Part shown: positions 26,706 through 34,743 of the stretch, piece after piece
Layout of the letters: each line of letters starts with the position of its first letter
How positions within the stretch are numbered: the first letter of the stretch is position 1
DNA from: Streptomyces blattellae
GTDB taxonomy: Bacteria; Actinomycetota; Actinomycetes; Streptomycetales; Streptomycetaceae
DNA: 64,000 bases
Direction: 5' to 3'
NCBI RefSeq assembly: GCF_009709555.1
Contig: NZ_WJBG01000213.1
Coordinates: 106,817 to 170,816, forward strand
Notes under the pieces: generated by a model
What the model saw: the letters and a program-made list of their open reading frames with translations, nothing else
Databases searched by the model: none
What the model was told of the DNA's origin: nothing
Made by a program: the position numbers and the translations under genes

Positions 26706-27216
26706 CGGCGCCCCGGCGGCCCTGGACGGAACGGTCCACTGCCTTTTCCGTCCAGACCGGTTCCCTTCCGCCCCATCGCCGCGCCGGGCGAAGGTGCTGA
26801 GCACCCGCTGGTTCGCTCCGGTATTGACGTGACCTGCGCAGTGACGCCCGCCGACGGCGCGGGCGGCAGGCGCGCGGCCCATCATGGTGCCCGATCCGAC
26901 GCGGACCACGGATGTGCTGGCTGGGCCGGCCCGGGAGGGTCTCGCCGCCGATGACTTCGCGGTGGTCTGCAGCGGCCTTGAGTTCTGCCTGCTGGCCGCT
27001 GCCGCCGTCGCCGACCTTGCCAACGGCGGCAGTGGCCCGGTGTTCCCTCGATCAACGATCCCATCAACCTCACCTCCTCCACCCACACGGTAGAGACCCC
27101 ACCACGCCACCATCACCGGAACGGAGCTTTCCCAGCTCAGCCAGTCCCCCGAGGAGAGCTACACCCATCGGGCATAGCTACGGTTTGTGCTCGGGTGGCG
27201 CTGCGCGGTCAGAACG
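26706..27216. other. Stretch without a supported gene
   Basis: Only a weak plus-strand frame (about 26884-27093, 69 residues, with an Ala-rich hydrophobic centre LLAAAAVADLANG) looks remotely coding; it lacks a ribosome-binding site and a known family. Otherwise nothing is seen. Confidence 0.3.
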
Positions 27217-28857
27217 TTAGCCGTGGACGGTGGCACCGCTGAACCATTCCCGTGCCACTGCTTCGCTGCGGGGGCTCAGCGGAGTCACGAAGACGACCGC
27301 TAGGCGACTGACGGCCCGGGAGCAACAGACGTAGAAGACGTTGCGGGAACGGGAGGCTCGTTCCTTACGGTGGTCGTCTCCGGTGAGCATCCGGTCGACG
27401 TTGAACTGGTTCCATGCGCTGTCGTCGATCATGACCACGACGTTCTCGAACTCGTCGCCCTTGACGCCGTGCTGGGTCGAGAAGGGGGTGAGCTCGTTGC
27501 GGTACTCGGTGAGACGGACGACCTCCTGGTATTTGATGGCGCGCAGGCCAGCCGCGAAGTCGGCGTCTCTTTGGGCACGTTCGTCGAGGTCCTTCGCGCC
27601 GATGGTGCGTTCGATGGATTTGACCCTGCCCGGCGGAGTGATCAGCTTGGCGCGGGTGACGGCGTCAAGGACGTCGCCTACGCTGCCCGTGGCCCGGACT
27701 GCGGTGATCTCCTGGAGTATGCCGTTGATCTTGGCTTTGTCCGAGTGCTTGCGGATGGTGAGGGGCCCTGTGCCGAGCAGGGTGGTGAGGTGGGCGTACT
27801 CCTGGGCTTCGTACGCGGCGCACAGTTCCTCGATGTTCTTCATGAACTGGGCGTAGGGCTCGGTTCCCTCCAGAAGGTCGTCCCTCCCATGACTCCCTCG
27901 TTTGCTGTAAAGCTGGAGGAGGTTGGGGTAGCCATGAGCGGCTGCGATGCTGCGGTGCGTCAGGCTCAGGTACTTGACCCCCGTCGCAGGCCAGCCGCAG
28001 GTGTCGAGCACTGTCCGGGCCCGCTGGATCGGGTCCTCGTCCTCAGCGCCGGGCAACTTGAGAATCAGGCGGACCTCGCCTGCGGTTTTGTCCGGGTCCG
28101 GTTGCTGGATCAAGTCGGGTCGGATCTTGTTCAGGACGTCGACGATCGGCTTCGCGCAGCGGTGGTTGCCATGCATGGTGAGCGTGATCAGGTCGTCCCG
28201 CTCCAGGGCGCCGACGCCGGTGTTGTAGATCTTCTGCATGGAGTCGCCGAAGAAGCCGACGGTGCAGGCGGGTCCGGTCGCCGTGGCGATGTGGTCCAAG
28301 AGGAGGGTGACGGTGGCAGGGAAGGTGTCCTGGTACTCGTCGACGAAGACCACCGGGTAGCGGTGGGCGATGATCCTCGCGAGTTTGGAGTGAGAGCCGA
28401 TCAGTGCGGATGCGAGCGCGAGGACCTCGTCGTGGGAGATTTTCCCGTCGGCGAAGCGCCGGCCCCGATCGTGGTACTCGATCCGGAGGCCGGAAGCGAG
28501 TTCTGCCATGTCCTGGGGGCGCGGCAAGCCTTGGTTGTACTCGATGAGAGCGTCCAGCAATTCGCGCTGATGATCTTGGATCAGACTCCACAGGAACTCG
28601 TGGATCGTGCCAACGTACACCAGGGGGTCGTCAGCGATGCGCCGCTTGATCTGGTGCTTGGCCACGTTGGTGTAGGTGATGCAGGCGATCTGCTTACCGG
28701 CCTGCTCCAGGGCGGACCGCCGGGTGTCGAGCAGGTAGAGAAGGGCTTCCACCAGGGCCGTGGTCTTGCCGGCGCCGGCCCCGGCTTCCACGAGGAAGTT
28801 GCTCCGGGCGTCGAGGGCGGCGCGGATACCTTCGCGGACTTCTACCTCATCAGCCAC
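27217..28857 (-). CDS. gajB: Gabija GajB, UvrD-like helicase
   Basis: A 546-residue superfamily 1 helicase. Motifs in order: Walker A GAGAGKT (residues 26-32), ACITYTNVAKHQIKRRI (Ia), VGTIHEFLW, Walker B VVFVDEYQDT near residue 170, VGFFGDSMQKIY (III), MHGNHRCAKPI (IV), STQHGVKGDEFENVVV (V) and VFYVCCSRAVSRL (VI). In Gabija, GajB senses DNA ends and single strands produced during phage replication and activates GajA. The GTG start at 28857 overlaps the end of gajA by 16 bases. Its size and pairing match Gabija. Confidence 0.9.
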   Translation of the reverse strand: MADEVEVREGIRAALDARSNFLVEAGAGAGKTTALVEALLYLLDTRRSALEQAGKQIACITYTNVAKHQIKRRIADDPLVYVGTIHEFLWSLIQDHQRELLDALIEYNQGLPRPQDMAELASGLRIEYHDRGRRFADGKISHDEVLALASALIGSHSKLARIIAHRYPVVFVDEYQDTFPATVTLLLDHIATATGPACTVGFFGDSMQKIYNTGVGALERDDLITLTMHGNHRCAKPIVDVLNKIRPDLIQQPDPDKTAGEVRLILKLPGAEDEDPIQRARTVLDTCGWPATGVKYLSLTHRSIAAAHGYPNLLQLYSKRGSHGRDDLLEGTEPYAQFMKNIEELCAAYEAQEYAHLTTLLGTGPLTIRKHSDKAKINGILQEITAVRATGSVGDVLDAVTRAKLITPPGRVKSIERTIGAKDLDERAQRDADFAAGLRAIKYQEVVRLTEYRNELTPFSTQHGVKGDEFENVVVMIDDSAWNQFNVDRMLTGDDHRKERASRSRNVFYVCCSRAVSRLAVVFVTPLSPRSEAVAREWFSGATVHG

Positions 28858-30848
28858 TGCAGGCCTTCCCGGATATAGCGGGGGACCGTCCAGCCCTCCG
28901 TGAGGACCATGTCGAACGCGAAGTCGGTTTTCTTGCGGCTCAGTCGCTCGGCGATGGGGAAGGCGGCGGCAGCGATGGCCTCGGGGCTCGGCATGATGCC
29001 GACCTCGCTGGTGAAGGCGTTTTTGAGGGCCAGGGTGCCCAGGTTGCGAGCGAACATGTCGGCGTTGGCGATGATCATGGCGTCCTCGAAACTGCGCCCG
29101 CACGGCCCCCCGTCCGCTTCCGGCATCTCGTAGGCGACGCGTACGTTACCGCAGACTTTCGCCTCTGCCGGGGCCTGCAGGAGCGCCTTGACCTCACTGA
29201 GCTTCGGCACCCAATCCTTGAGGGTGGCATTGGAGGTGAGGGCGCCGCCGGTGTCGGGTGCGCAGCGTGTTTTGGTGGCGGGGTCGACCGAGTCGAGGTC
29301 GGTGATTACCAGCGCCGGGACGCCGAGGAACTCCAGGAGAGTCTTGAACCGGGCGGCGTATGCATCACCGACCTCAATGATCGAGATGTACTGGTTTGCC
29401 AGTTCCGGCGCACACTTGCTGATCATGGCGCGGAGGAGGAGCCGTTCAGCGGTTCCCTCGATCAAGATGATGCGGTCGGCGAAGAACATGTCGCAGCGGT
29501 GCGTGTGCATGTACTGGGCGAGGAACTGAAGGGTCGTCCTCCCATTGGTCTGCTGCTTGGTGGTGTGCTCGAAGTCGGAGAGGTCCTTGACCTTGAGGGA
29601 GGGGCCGTTGCAGTCGAAGTAGCGCACGGCACCAAAGCCGCTACTCGCGACAATGTGCGAGGAATGGGTGGTCAGGACCGCCTGGACGGCCCACTCTTCT
29701 CTCTCCAAGAGGCGGTTGATGTTGCTGATGAAGACTTCCTGCATCTGGGGGTGCAGGTGGGCTTCGGGTTCCTCGATGAAGAGCAGTTGCAGGGCCGGTC
29801 GGGGCTTCAAGCGCAGGTAGGCGTGGTAGAAGCCGATGACCTGGACCACGGTGCTGATGAGCTTGCTGTAGCCGAGGCCGTTGTGCCCCTCAGGCAGCGG
29901 ATGGTCGCTCCCAGGTGAGGCGTACTGGATGCGGGTGCTGCCGCGGAGGATATCCCCGGACTCGATCAGCGAGATGATCTCCGGCGTTTGCAGCGGAGCG
30001 ATAGTGCCTACGCCGAAGGTCCGCAGTTCGTCGAGGATGGGTCGGAACAACAGGCCGTAGTTGGTGTCGATGCTCTTCGAAGCGACGGCCAGCGCCTGCT
30101 CGATGCCCTCGATGTTCTGATTGCGTTCCTCGTCGGCGCTGTTCGCCTTGTAGAAGGTCTCGAAGGTCTTGGACAGCGTGCGGGCCCGGTCTGCGGGGAC
30201 GTCGTCGATACGGGGCTGGGCGTGGATGGACTTTACCGACAGCACCCTGCGCGCCGCAGCCGGCGTGATCTCCCGGCGGACGTTCGGGTCCAGGGCAGAG
30301 ACAGCCCAGTAGGAGGGGGCGTAGAAGGTGGAAAAATTCTTGCGGAGGAACTTGCCCCAGTCGAAGGCCGGGCCTTGCCGGGTCAGGGCAGCGTCCACTT
30401 GCTCGAGAAGGTCGCGCGGCCGCTTCACACTCAGGACCGCTTCGAGCCGGGCCTCCAGGCAATCCTCGTCCAGGTCCAGGATGATCCCGGACAGCAAGGC
30501 GAGGTCGTCCTCCACGGTGTAGGCGATGACGACCTGCAGACTGATGGCAGGGATGAGCTCTTCAGCTGCCTTCAACTGCTCTTCGCGGGTCTCGCTGCTG
30601 TCCTCCGGAACGGCCCGGGCGGTGCGGTAGGCCTCCACGGCCGACTTGATCCCCTTGATCTTGCTGACGGACAGGTCCTCCAGGACGAACTTGCTGTCGT
30701 CGCTGCCAAAGAACTTGTCGAAGAGGTTGGCGAAGGACGTCTTGCCGCTGTTGTTCCGGCCCACTACGAGCGTGGCCTTCTTGTCGATCTTCACCTCTAC
30801 GTCCTGCAACGCGCGGAAGTTCGTCACTTTGGCACAGGTCAGCTGCAC
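28842..30848 (-). CDS. gajA: Gabija GajA, OLD-family ATPase-TOPRIM endonuclease
   Basis: A 668-residue overcoming-lysogenization-defect-type nuclease. The N-terminal ABC-like ATPase has Walker A GRNNSGKT (residues 30-37), and Walker B LLFIEEPEAHLHP follows near residue 350, then the switch VVLTTHSSHIVAS. The C-terminal TOPRIM domain has the catalytic acidic residues in ILIEGTAERLLL (about 460) and VITDLDSVDP (about 517). GajA forms a tetramer that nicks DNA and is held inactive by cellular nucleotides. The GTG start at 30848 has GGGAGA upstream. Together with the overlapping helicase it forms a complete Gabija defence system. Confidence 0.9.
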   Translation of the reverse strand: MQLTCAKVTNFRALQDVEVKIDKKATLVVGRNNSGKTSFANLFDKFFGSDDSKFVLEDLSVSKIKGIKSAVEAYRTARAVPEDSSETREEQLKAAEELIPAISLQVVIAYTVEDDLALLSGIILDLDEDCLEARLEAVLSVKRPRDLLEQVDAALTRQGPAFDWGKFLRKNFSTFYAPSYWAVSALDPNVRREITPAAARRVLSVKSIHAQPRIDDVPADRARTLSKTFETFYKANSADEERNQNIEGIEQALAVASKSIDTNYGLLFRPILDELRTFGVGTIAPLQTPEIISLIESGDILRGSTRIQYASPGSDHPLPEGHNGLGYSKLISTVVQVIGFYHAYLRLKPRPALQLLFIEEPEAHLHPQMQEVFISNINRLLEREEWAVQAVLTTHSSHIVASSGFGAVRYFDCNGPSLKVKDLSDFEHTTKQQTNGRTTLQFLAQYMHTHRCDMFFADRIILIEGTAERLLLRAMISKCAPELANQYISIIEVGDAYAARFKTLLEFLGVPALVITDLDSVDPATKTRCAPDTGGALTSNATLKDWVPKLSEVKALLQAPAEAKVCGNVRVAYEMPEADGGPCGRSFEDAMIIANADMFARNLGTLALKNAFTSEVGIMPSPEAIAAAAFPIAERLSRKKTDFAFDMVLTEGWTVPRYIREGLQWLMR

Positions 30849-31212
30849 TGGCTCTCCCGAGCTGTTCCACCCCTAGCGTGCCGCAACGGCCCAACAGGCA
30901 CGCCAATTTCATGCAGTATCAGGTACACCACTGGCCCAGATCTGCGCTTCACCAAAAGTGGATCACGCGTTCGACTACTCAGGTGCTTCGCTCGGGCCTA
31001 AGCCGCCGAGCGGAGGCCGGCGCAACTGCGGCAGTGGGGCCATGCCTGAGTGCCGCGACGCGGAGCTACCCGCCGTGTGATGCGGGAGCGTATGGCACGG
31101 GCATCTGTCGGGAAAGCACAAACCCAAGATCGCCAAGCCCAGCTCACGGACGACACAACCGGCGCCAGGACTCGGACGTCCCGCGTCCATGTCTGACGCT
31201 TCATCACGCACA

Positions 31213-31234
31213 GCTGTCCACCGGCTGTCCACCG
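31213..31234. repeat. Left arm-type direct repeat of att copy 4
   Basis: GCTGTCCACCG occurs twice in direct contact (31213 and 31224). The same 11-bp repeat pair appears on the right of this att copy at 31598-31619, so the core is flanked on both sides by identical arm-type sites. The rest of 30,849-31,398 has no gene I can support. Confidence 0.7.
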
Positions 31235-31398
31235 AGACATCACGCACCAGGCGAATTTCGGGGCTCAGCCGATCAAAACAGCAGATCACAGCCTTGCGAC
31301 CACACATCGACGACTGCGAGTAAACCTGTGACCTACGCATTGCGATGCGCAGGTCACACATATCCGATTCACCCGGAATTCAAGGTCACCCGAAGGAA

Positions 31399-31432
31399 GA
31401 AACCCCAGGTCAAAGGCCCGACCTGGGGTTTC
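31399..31432. terminator. Hairpin terminator at att copy 4
   Basis: A perfect 13-bp stem GAAACCCCAGGTC/GACCTGGGGTTTC with an 8-base loop, the best preserved of the four att-linked hairpins. Confidence 0.85.
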
Positions 31433-31437
31433 CCTCG

Positions 31438-31480
31438 GAGCCGCCTTCGGGATTCGAACCCGAGACCTACGCATTACGAG
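31438..31480 (-). repeat. att copy 4: 3' half of tRNA-Thr(CGT)
   Basis: The fourth 43-bp tRNA half, without an intact CCA. It forms the border between the defence-cargo segments and the biosynthetic cluster. The complete tRNA-Thr(CGT) should lie beyond the right end of the window if the cluster is part of the same stack. Confidence 0.88.
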
Positions 31481-31620
31481 ACCATGAGTGATCGTGTTGC
31501 CTGGTGCCTCGTCGTGCTGCATGGTGACGTTCTGCCTGATCAGAGTATGTGCAACAGGTTGACCCGTGCTACCCCGTGATGCACTGTCCAAAGGCGTCTG
31601 TCCACCGGCTGTCCACCGAC
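31481..31620. repeat. Element-end repeat with arm-type sites (copy 4)
   Basis: ACCATGAG, GCCTGATCAGAGTATGTG, CTGTCCAAAGGCGTC and the pair CTGTCCACCG at 31598 and 31609, homologous to the flanks of copies 2 and 3. Confidence 0.75.
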
Positions 31621-31759
31621 AGAGCCGCCGAAGGGATGTCCATGAAGCGATCGTGGGGTTGCAGGCGCAGTTCTCTCCGGGGCCAAGCTTACCGCCAAGG
31701 ACACTTATGCAATCTCCACAAAGTTCCTCGTGTATCGCGAACGATCACATCCGGGCGGT

Positions 31760-31935
31760 GCACGTCCGCCTCCATGATGACCGCATACAGTGCCTGGTCG
31801 ATGCGGCGGCGCCGTTCCAGCAGGCTGGGGAAGAAGCTGCTGCTGCGCAGCTTCGGGATGGCCAGGTCCAGATCGCCGGCCTGGGTGGCCAGGCCTTGTC
31901 CCGGTGGCCGTTGCGGTAGGCGGTGCGGGCTTCGT
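31760..31935 (-). pseudogene. IS256-family (mutator) transposase remnant
   Basis: Minus-strand sequence TAYRNGHRDKAW in one frame and LDLAIPKLRSSSFFPSLLE followed by RRRIDQALYAVIMEADVH in the next are the diagnostic central block of IS256-type transposases. A frameshift separates the two and neither terminus remains. It sits between att copy 4 and the biosynthetic cluster; the rest of 31,621-32,123 holds no gene. Confidence 0.75.
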
Positions 31936-32123
31936 GGAGGTAGTCGACACACGCCGACATGGGCCTGTGTAGGCACCATGCTGGCACAGTTCGTCGAAAT
32001 CCCACAGGCGCTACTGCGCGCTCCAGGAATCTGTGCTCCGCGCCACGCTCGGCATCCTCGCCCGGACCGTCGAGCACAGCACTTGAAGGGCGGCAGCCCG
32101 ATGAGGGCCGCACCGGCCGGGAT

Positions 32124-32804
32124 TCAGCAGACTTGTGCGTGCCGGTCCGTCCTACCGCGAGGCGCGAGCATCCTGGCCACCTCGCCCCGGACGACGACGG
32201 CTACGACAGCTGCGGGTGCGCCGCCCCGCGCGGGCAGCACATCCGTACGGCCAGACCAGGCGTCCGATCCTTCGCCGCGGATGCCGCGCAGGGCGACCTC
32301 ACCAGTGGCCTCGAACAGAAGATCAACATCTCGTGCGCCGCGGAGCAGGCCGCGGCCAGTCGCCTTGACCGCCGCCTCCAGGAGCGTCCACGCGGGGAGG
32401 AACGACTCGGGGCCGGCGGCGGCCGGAAGATCAGGGTAGACGGTGGCGAGGACGTCCAGGGGAGTCGGTACCGGCCGCTGCCACTCGATGTCCACGCCGA
32501 TGGGCCCGCTGCCGGACACCCCGAGCAGCAGCAGGCCCTCCGAACGCGACCAGCTGATGTGCAGCCCCGCATGGTCCGGCAGATACGGTTTGCCGCCCGG
32601 CAGATACGCGATGCGTAACTCAGCCGGCGGAACGCGCAGCCGCTCCCCCAGTAGACGGCGCACGGCCAGCCGGGAACGCAGGAAACGGCGTGTCAGGAGC
32701 GTGTCCGCGAACTGGGCACCGCGCCGCCGCTCCGCCTCCGTCAGGGCGCCCTCAGCTGCCCAGACCGGTTCGTTCGCGTCCAGGTCCACCAGCCATGTAT
32801 GCAC
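32124..32804 (-). CDS. Sfp-type 4'-phosphopantetheinyl transferase
   Basis: A 226-residue PPTase that moves phosphopantetheine from CoA to carrier-protein serines. Magnesium and CoA motifs are present: GVDIE at residues 103-107 and WTLLEAAVKATGRG at 139-152 (W139, E143, K147), with the upstream LPGGKPYLP and ISWSRSEG. It would activate the free ACP, the NRPS PCP and the carrier domain fused to the hydrazine synthetase. The GTG start lies 15 bases after the preceding gene, and it is the last gene of the cluster transcript. Confidence 0.9.
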   Translation of the reverse strand: MHTWLVDLDANEPVWAAEGALTEAERRRGAQFADTLLTRRFLRSRLAVRRLLGERLRVPPAELRIAYLPGGKPYLPDHAGLHISWSRSEGLLLLGVSGSGPIGVDIEWQRPVPTPLDVLATVYPDLPAAAGPESFLPAWTLLEAAVKATGRGLLRGARDVDLLFEATGEVALRGIRGEGSDAWSGRTDVLPARGGAPAAVVAVVVRGEVARMLAPRGRTDRHAQVC

Positions 32805-32819
32805 GTGACCGCCCCCTGC

Positions 32820-33866
32820 CTACAGGCTGAAAACCTGTGTCCGTGACAGTGCCGGGTCGCCGGGGCGTACGTGCAACTCACCGCGATCGGGCAGCAGAAC
32901 GACGGCGGCGACGGTGCGTTCGGCGCGGATGTCTCCCCGGTCCGGTACACGGATCGGAGACTGGGACAACAGCGCGAAGTGCTCCTCCGGGCCGGCGCCG
33001 GGGGGCAGTTCGCCGAGTCCGGCGGCGGCCGCCTTCAACCTGCGGACCGACGAATTGCGGGCGAAGACGTTGATCTCGTCACCCGGTACGAAATCGGGAT
33101 GCAGGAAGTGGTTCGTGTGCGCCACCTCCGCGTCCTCGATGGTCCTGAGCTCATCCCCGAGGACCTCCACGCAGACTGCGCGTCCCCGGTCGCACAGCAC
33201 GAGCGTGCGGGAGCTGGCGAGCGGCAGGGTGCTCAGGATCTCCAGGGCCTCGGTGACGTCCCGTGCCGTGTCCAGGAGATGGCGGATCGCGAGATAGGGC
33301 GGCACTCCTGGGCGCCACTCGCCGCCCAGGACCAGGTTGAGGCCGACCGCGAGGCCGTCGCTGTTGAGGCCCAGATACCCGAGCAGGCCACCGAAGCTGA
33401 GGACGAGCGAGCGGCGGGGCGAGTCACCGCGGGCGATCTCCAGGACGCCGATGTAGTCGTCCAGATCGCCGTTGAGGTCGATGGTCTGCGCGAGCACCGG
33501 CGAGCTACGGGCAGTGCGGGCGTACGTCGTGCAGTCGCCCGCGGTCGGCACCTTGCGATAGCCCATGATCTCCCGGCGCAGCTGAAGCAGCCACGCCTCG
33601 TCCTCGGTGATCGCGGCGCCGGAGGCGAGGCCCGCGACCTCCGCCGCCTGGGCCGGCAGGGCCGCCGCGACCGCCGCCCGGTAGGCGGCGATCGACGGCA
33701 GCAGTCCGTCCTGGGTGACCGGCTCCGGCATGACCTTGTTCAGGCGGCAGAGCGAGTCGTCGAGGAACGCGCGAAGCGGACCGGCGAGGGCCTCGCCATG
33801 GGCGCGTCCGACAGTGAAGGGGTCACCGGACGCGCGGATGAAGGGGATGCCCCCGCCCACGGTCAT
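32820..33866 (-). CDS. C45-family Ntn-hydrolase (isopenicillin N acyltransferase-like)
   Basis: A 348-residue protein of peptidase family C45, which includes acyl-CoA:6-aminopenicillanic acid acyltransferase. Residues up to 111 form the propeptide, and the expected self-processing site GDCTTYARTA places the nucleophile at Cys112. Later blocks include LSFGGLLGYLGLNSDGLAVGL and AHTNHFLHP. The family hydrolyses or exchanges amide bonds, so it could release, transfer or trim an acyl group on the product. Its ATG overlaps the acetyltransferase stop (ATGA). Confidence 0.8.
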   Translation of the reverse strand: MTVGGGIPFIRASGDPFTVGRAHGEALAGPLRAFLDDSLCRLNKVMPEPVTQDGLLPSIAAYRAAVAAALPAQAAEVAGLASGAAITEDEAWLLQLRREIMGYRKVPTAGDCTTYARTARSSPVLAQTIDLNGDLDDYIGVLEIARGDSPRRSLVLSFGGLLGYLGLNSDGLAVGLNLVLGGEWRPGVPPYLAIRHLLDTARDVTEALEILSTLPLASSRTLVLCDRGRAVCVEVLGDELRTIEDAEVAHTNHFLHPDFVPGDEINVFARNSSVRRLKAAAAGLGELPPGAGPEEHFALLSQSPIRVPDRGDIRAERTVAAVVLLPDRGELHVRPGDPALSRTQVFSL

Positions 33867-34477
33867 CCGACGGCGTCCAGCTGGGAGACCTTCGGCTTGG
33901 TGGCGAGCTCCTGTTGGACGCGCGGCCATTCGGCGCGCAGCACGCTGTAGAAGATCGCGTCGCGGCGGCGGCCGCCGGGCATGTAGTTGAAGCTGCGCAG
34001 GGTGCCTTCCTCGACGGCCCCGATGTTGCGCAGGCCGCGACGTGCCTGGGTGTTGAGGATGTCGGTCTTGAACTCGACCCGCTCGGCACCCAGCGTGTCG
34101 AAGGCGTGTTCCAGCAGCAGGTATTTGGCCCAGCGGTTGATGCCCTGGCCCCGGAAGTCACGGCCCAGCCAGGACCAGCCGATCTCCAGGCGGGCGTCGG
34201 CCTCGGCCATGTTGCCGTAGCTCATGCTGCCCGCGACGCGGCCGCTCGCCCGGTCGGTGATGACGTAGACGACGCGGCGGCCGGCCGCCTGGTCGGCGAG
34301 GCAGGCGTCGAAGAATTTCTCGAAGTCGGCGTCGGTCTCCACGGCGGAGACGAAGTAGCGCCAGATGTCGGGGTCCATGGCCACGGCCCGTACGTTCTCG
34401 CGGTCGGCCTCGACGACCGGTCGCAGCTGGACATGCTCGTTCTCCAGGACCGCTGCCGCGTTCTGTGTCCAGGTCAT
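33863..34477 (-). CDS. GNAT acetyltransferase in the hydrazine cluster
   Basis: A 204-residue RimJ/RimL-like acetyltransferase: VQLRPVVEADRENVRAVAMD, ARLEIGWSWLGRDFRGQGIN and VEFKTDILNTQARRGLRNIG. It may acetylate a reactive hydrazine or amine of the pathway, either as a tailoring step or as self-protection; which of these cannot be read from sequence. It lies 2 bases after the ACP gene stop and overlaps the C45 gene, so it is co-transcribed. Confidence 0.8.
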   Translation of the reverse strand: MTWTQNAAAVLENEHVQLRPVVEADRENVRAVAMDPDIWRYFVSAVETDADFEKFFDACLADQAAGRRVVYVITDRASGRVAGSMSYGNMAEADARLEIGWSWLGRDFRGQGINRWAKYLLLEHAFDTLGAERVEFKTDILNTQARRGLRNIGAVEEGTLRSFNYMPGGRRRDAIFYSVLRAEWPRVQQELATKPKVSQLDAVG

Positions 34478-34479
34478 GG

Positions 34480-34743
34480 TCAGGCCACCTTGTTCGTGTG
34501 TCGGGTCAGAGCCTCGGCGACGCTGCGCAGGGTGCGCATCTCGGCGAGATCGTGTTCGGTGAAGTTGGCGAGGTCGACGTCGGTCGCCTCGCACACCTCG
34601 GTCAGGAAGAGGACCTTGTTGAGGGAGGTCAGGCCGTAGGTGCCGGCCATGTCCGCGTCGAGGTCGAGGTCGTCGGGGCCGACGGGCGGGTTGAGCACCG
34701 CGGAGAGATTGTCCCTGGCCGCGCTTTCGATGTCAGGCCGCAT
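34480..34743 (-). CDS. Free-standing acyl carrier protein
   Basis: An 87-residue carrier protein. The phosphopantetheine site is Ser40 in YGLTSLNKVLFL, with flanking helices NLSAVLNPPVG and LRSVAEALTRH. It overlaps the end of the AMP-ligase gene by 11 bases, which makes that ligase the obvious loading partner. The expected cargo is hydrazinoacetate or another acid of the pathway. Confidence 0.88.
   Translation of the reverse strand: MRPDIESAARDNLSAVLNPPVGPDDLDLDADMAGTYGLTSLNKVLFLTEVCEATDVDLANFTEHDLAEMRTLRSVAEALTRHTNKVA

Noticed and set aside
26884..27093. Small plus-strand gene before gajB
   Set aside because: No ribosome-binding site, no known family and weak coding character; mentioned only in the description of that stretch.
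12486..31480. Four functional tRNA-Thr genes at the repeated cores
   Set aside because: Only the part from the anticodon loop to the 3' end is present; the 5' side does not form the acceptor, D or anticodon pairs.
31286..31591. Small proteins overlapping the att copies on the minus strand
   Set aside because: They read through the tRNA half (giving RRSRVRIPKAAP in each copy), so their similarity reflects the repeated att DNA and not a gene family.
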